A stretch of 44,367 nucleotides of DNA. It comes from [Phormidium] sp. LEGE 05292. GTDB lineage: Bacteria; Cyanobacteriota; Cyanobacteriia; Cyanobacteriales; Aerosakkonemataceae. The position numbers and the translations under genes are program-made. Where the stretch lies: NCBI RefSeq assembly GCF_015207735.1, contig NZ_JADEWG010000044.1, forward strand, positions 1-44,367. The letters run 5' to 3'. Positions 44,219-44,367 of this stretch are shown here, one piece after another (the first letter of the stretch is position 1; each line of letters opens with the position of its first letter). The notes under the pieces are model-generated. The model did not search any database and was not told the origin of the DNA. It saw nothing but the letters and a program-made list of their open reading frames with translations.

Positions 44219-44367
44219 TTTTTGCTTCTCCCAAGACAGCAGACAGCTGATTAACTAATTAACCTTTTCACCCACAGGGGGCGAGATTTTAAATTCCTAT
44301 CTTGCTAAACTACCATGAAGCGGTCATCTTTCAGCAAGAAAGGCAGAGGGTAGAGGGGCAGGGGAGC
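44219..44367. other. psbZ upstream region and purine-rich repeat at the right edge
   Basis: Upstream DNA of psbZ, with the ribosome binding site but no clear -35/-10. The last 30 bases are a GGCAGAGGG-type short repeat cut by the window edge. Confidence 0.5.

Overview
The window is cyanobacterial chromosome. The signs are psbZ (photosystem II), an acyl-lipid delta-9 desaturase, an SpkB-type kinase, a TxlA/HCF164-type thioredoxin, many HIP1 palindromes (GCGATCGC) inside and between genes, and short tandem heptamer-like repeats (CCTTCTG, GGGACAA, GGGGAGAT) in most intergenic gaps. The abundance of dispersed repeats, tandem Uma2 genes, TPR-CHAT proteins and Calx-beta proteins suggests a large-genome, probably filamentous species. 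I cannot name the genus from sequence alone.

Layout. 1-2376: a TIGR02587/TIGR02588 membrane-protein pair, then a repeat-rich gap with a short relic of a chorismate-binding enzyme (pabB-like). 2377-8226: a large Calx-beta/beta-helix protein, a DJ-1/PfpI protein, a DUF3616 protein, a NIL/4Fe-4S ferredoxin and a membrane-anchored thioredoxin. 8237-15156: an accessory-looking block on the minus strand. It holds a secreted TPR-CHAT (caspase-like) protein, a tandem TPR paralogue without CHAT, a damaged HNH gene, a small conserved ORF and two Uma2 nuclease-like genes. 15368-18775: murG, a secreted NTF2-like protein, an SDR and a zinc-ribbon membrane protein. 19222-23318: a GT4 glycosyltransferase, a GDP-mannose dehydratase-like gene and a Ser/Thr kinase with pentapeptide repeats. 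24066-30246: pheT, YciI-like, ssb and a mannose-1-phosphate guanylyltransferase fused to a mutase-like domain that has lost its catalytic motifs. 31157-34909: a small membrane protein, cobK, DUF29, gamma-glutamyltransferase and a DUF4090-like protein. 35035-36908: a four-gene operon ending in the UV-damage endonuclease uvsE. 37043-41917: class II glutamine amidotransferase, a PLP enzyme (aluminium-resistance/methionine gamma-lyase-like), a desaturase, and a ProA paralogue lacking the catalytic cysteine, downstream of a zinc-ribbon membrane protein. 42214-44218: an orphan type II thioesterase, tRNA-Gly(GCC), ribH and psbZ.

Functional links. The guanylyltransferase, the dehydratase and the GT4 enzyme fit GDP-sugar and extracellular glycan synthesis. 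The uvsE operon joins two small proteins of families often predicted to bind nucleic acid or respond to stress (DUF2945, DUF3140) to an NTF2-fold protein and a repair nuclease. The TPR/CHAT/HNH/Uma2 block is the most plastic part: it shows tandem duplication, internal repeat homogenisation and gene truncation. The most notable single-gene observations are two apparent pseudoenzymes (the ProA-like and mutase-like domains), the double-module TPR-CHAT protein, and several dispersed repeat families that have become part of genes by supplying a ribosome binding site, a stop codon or an in-frame insertion.
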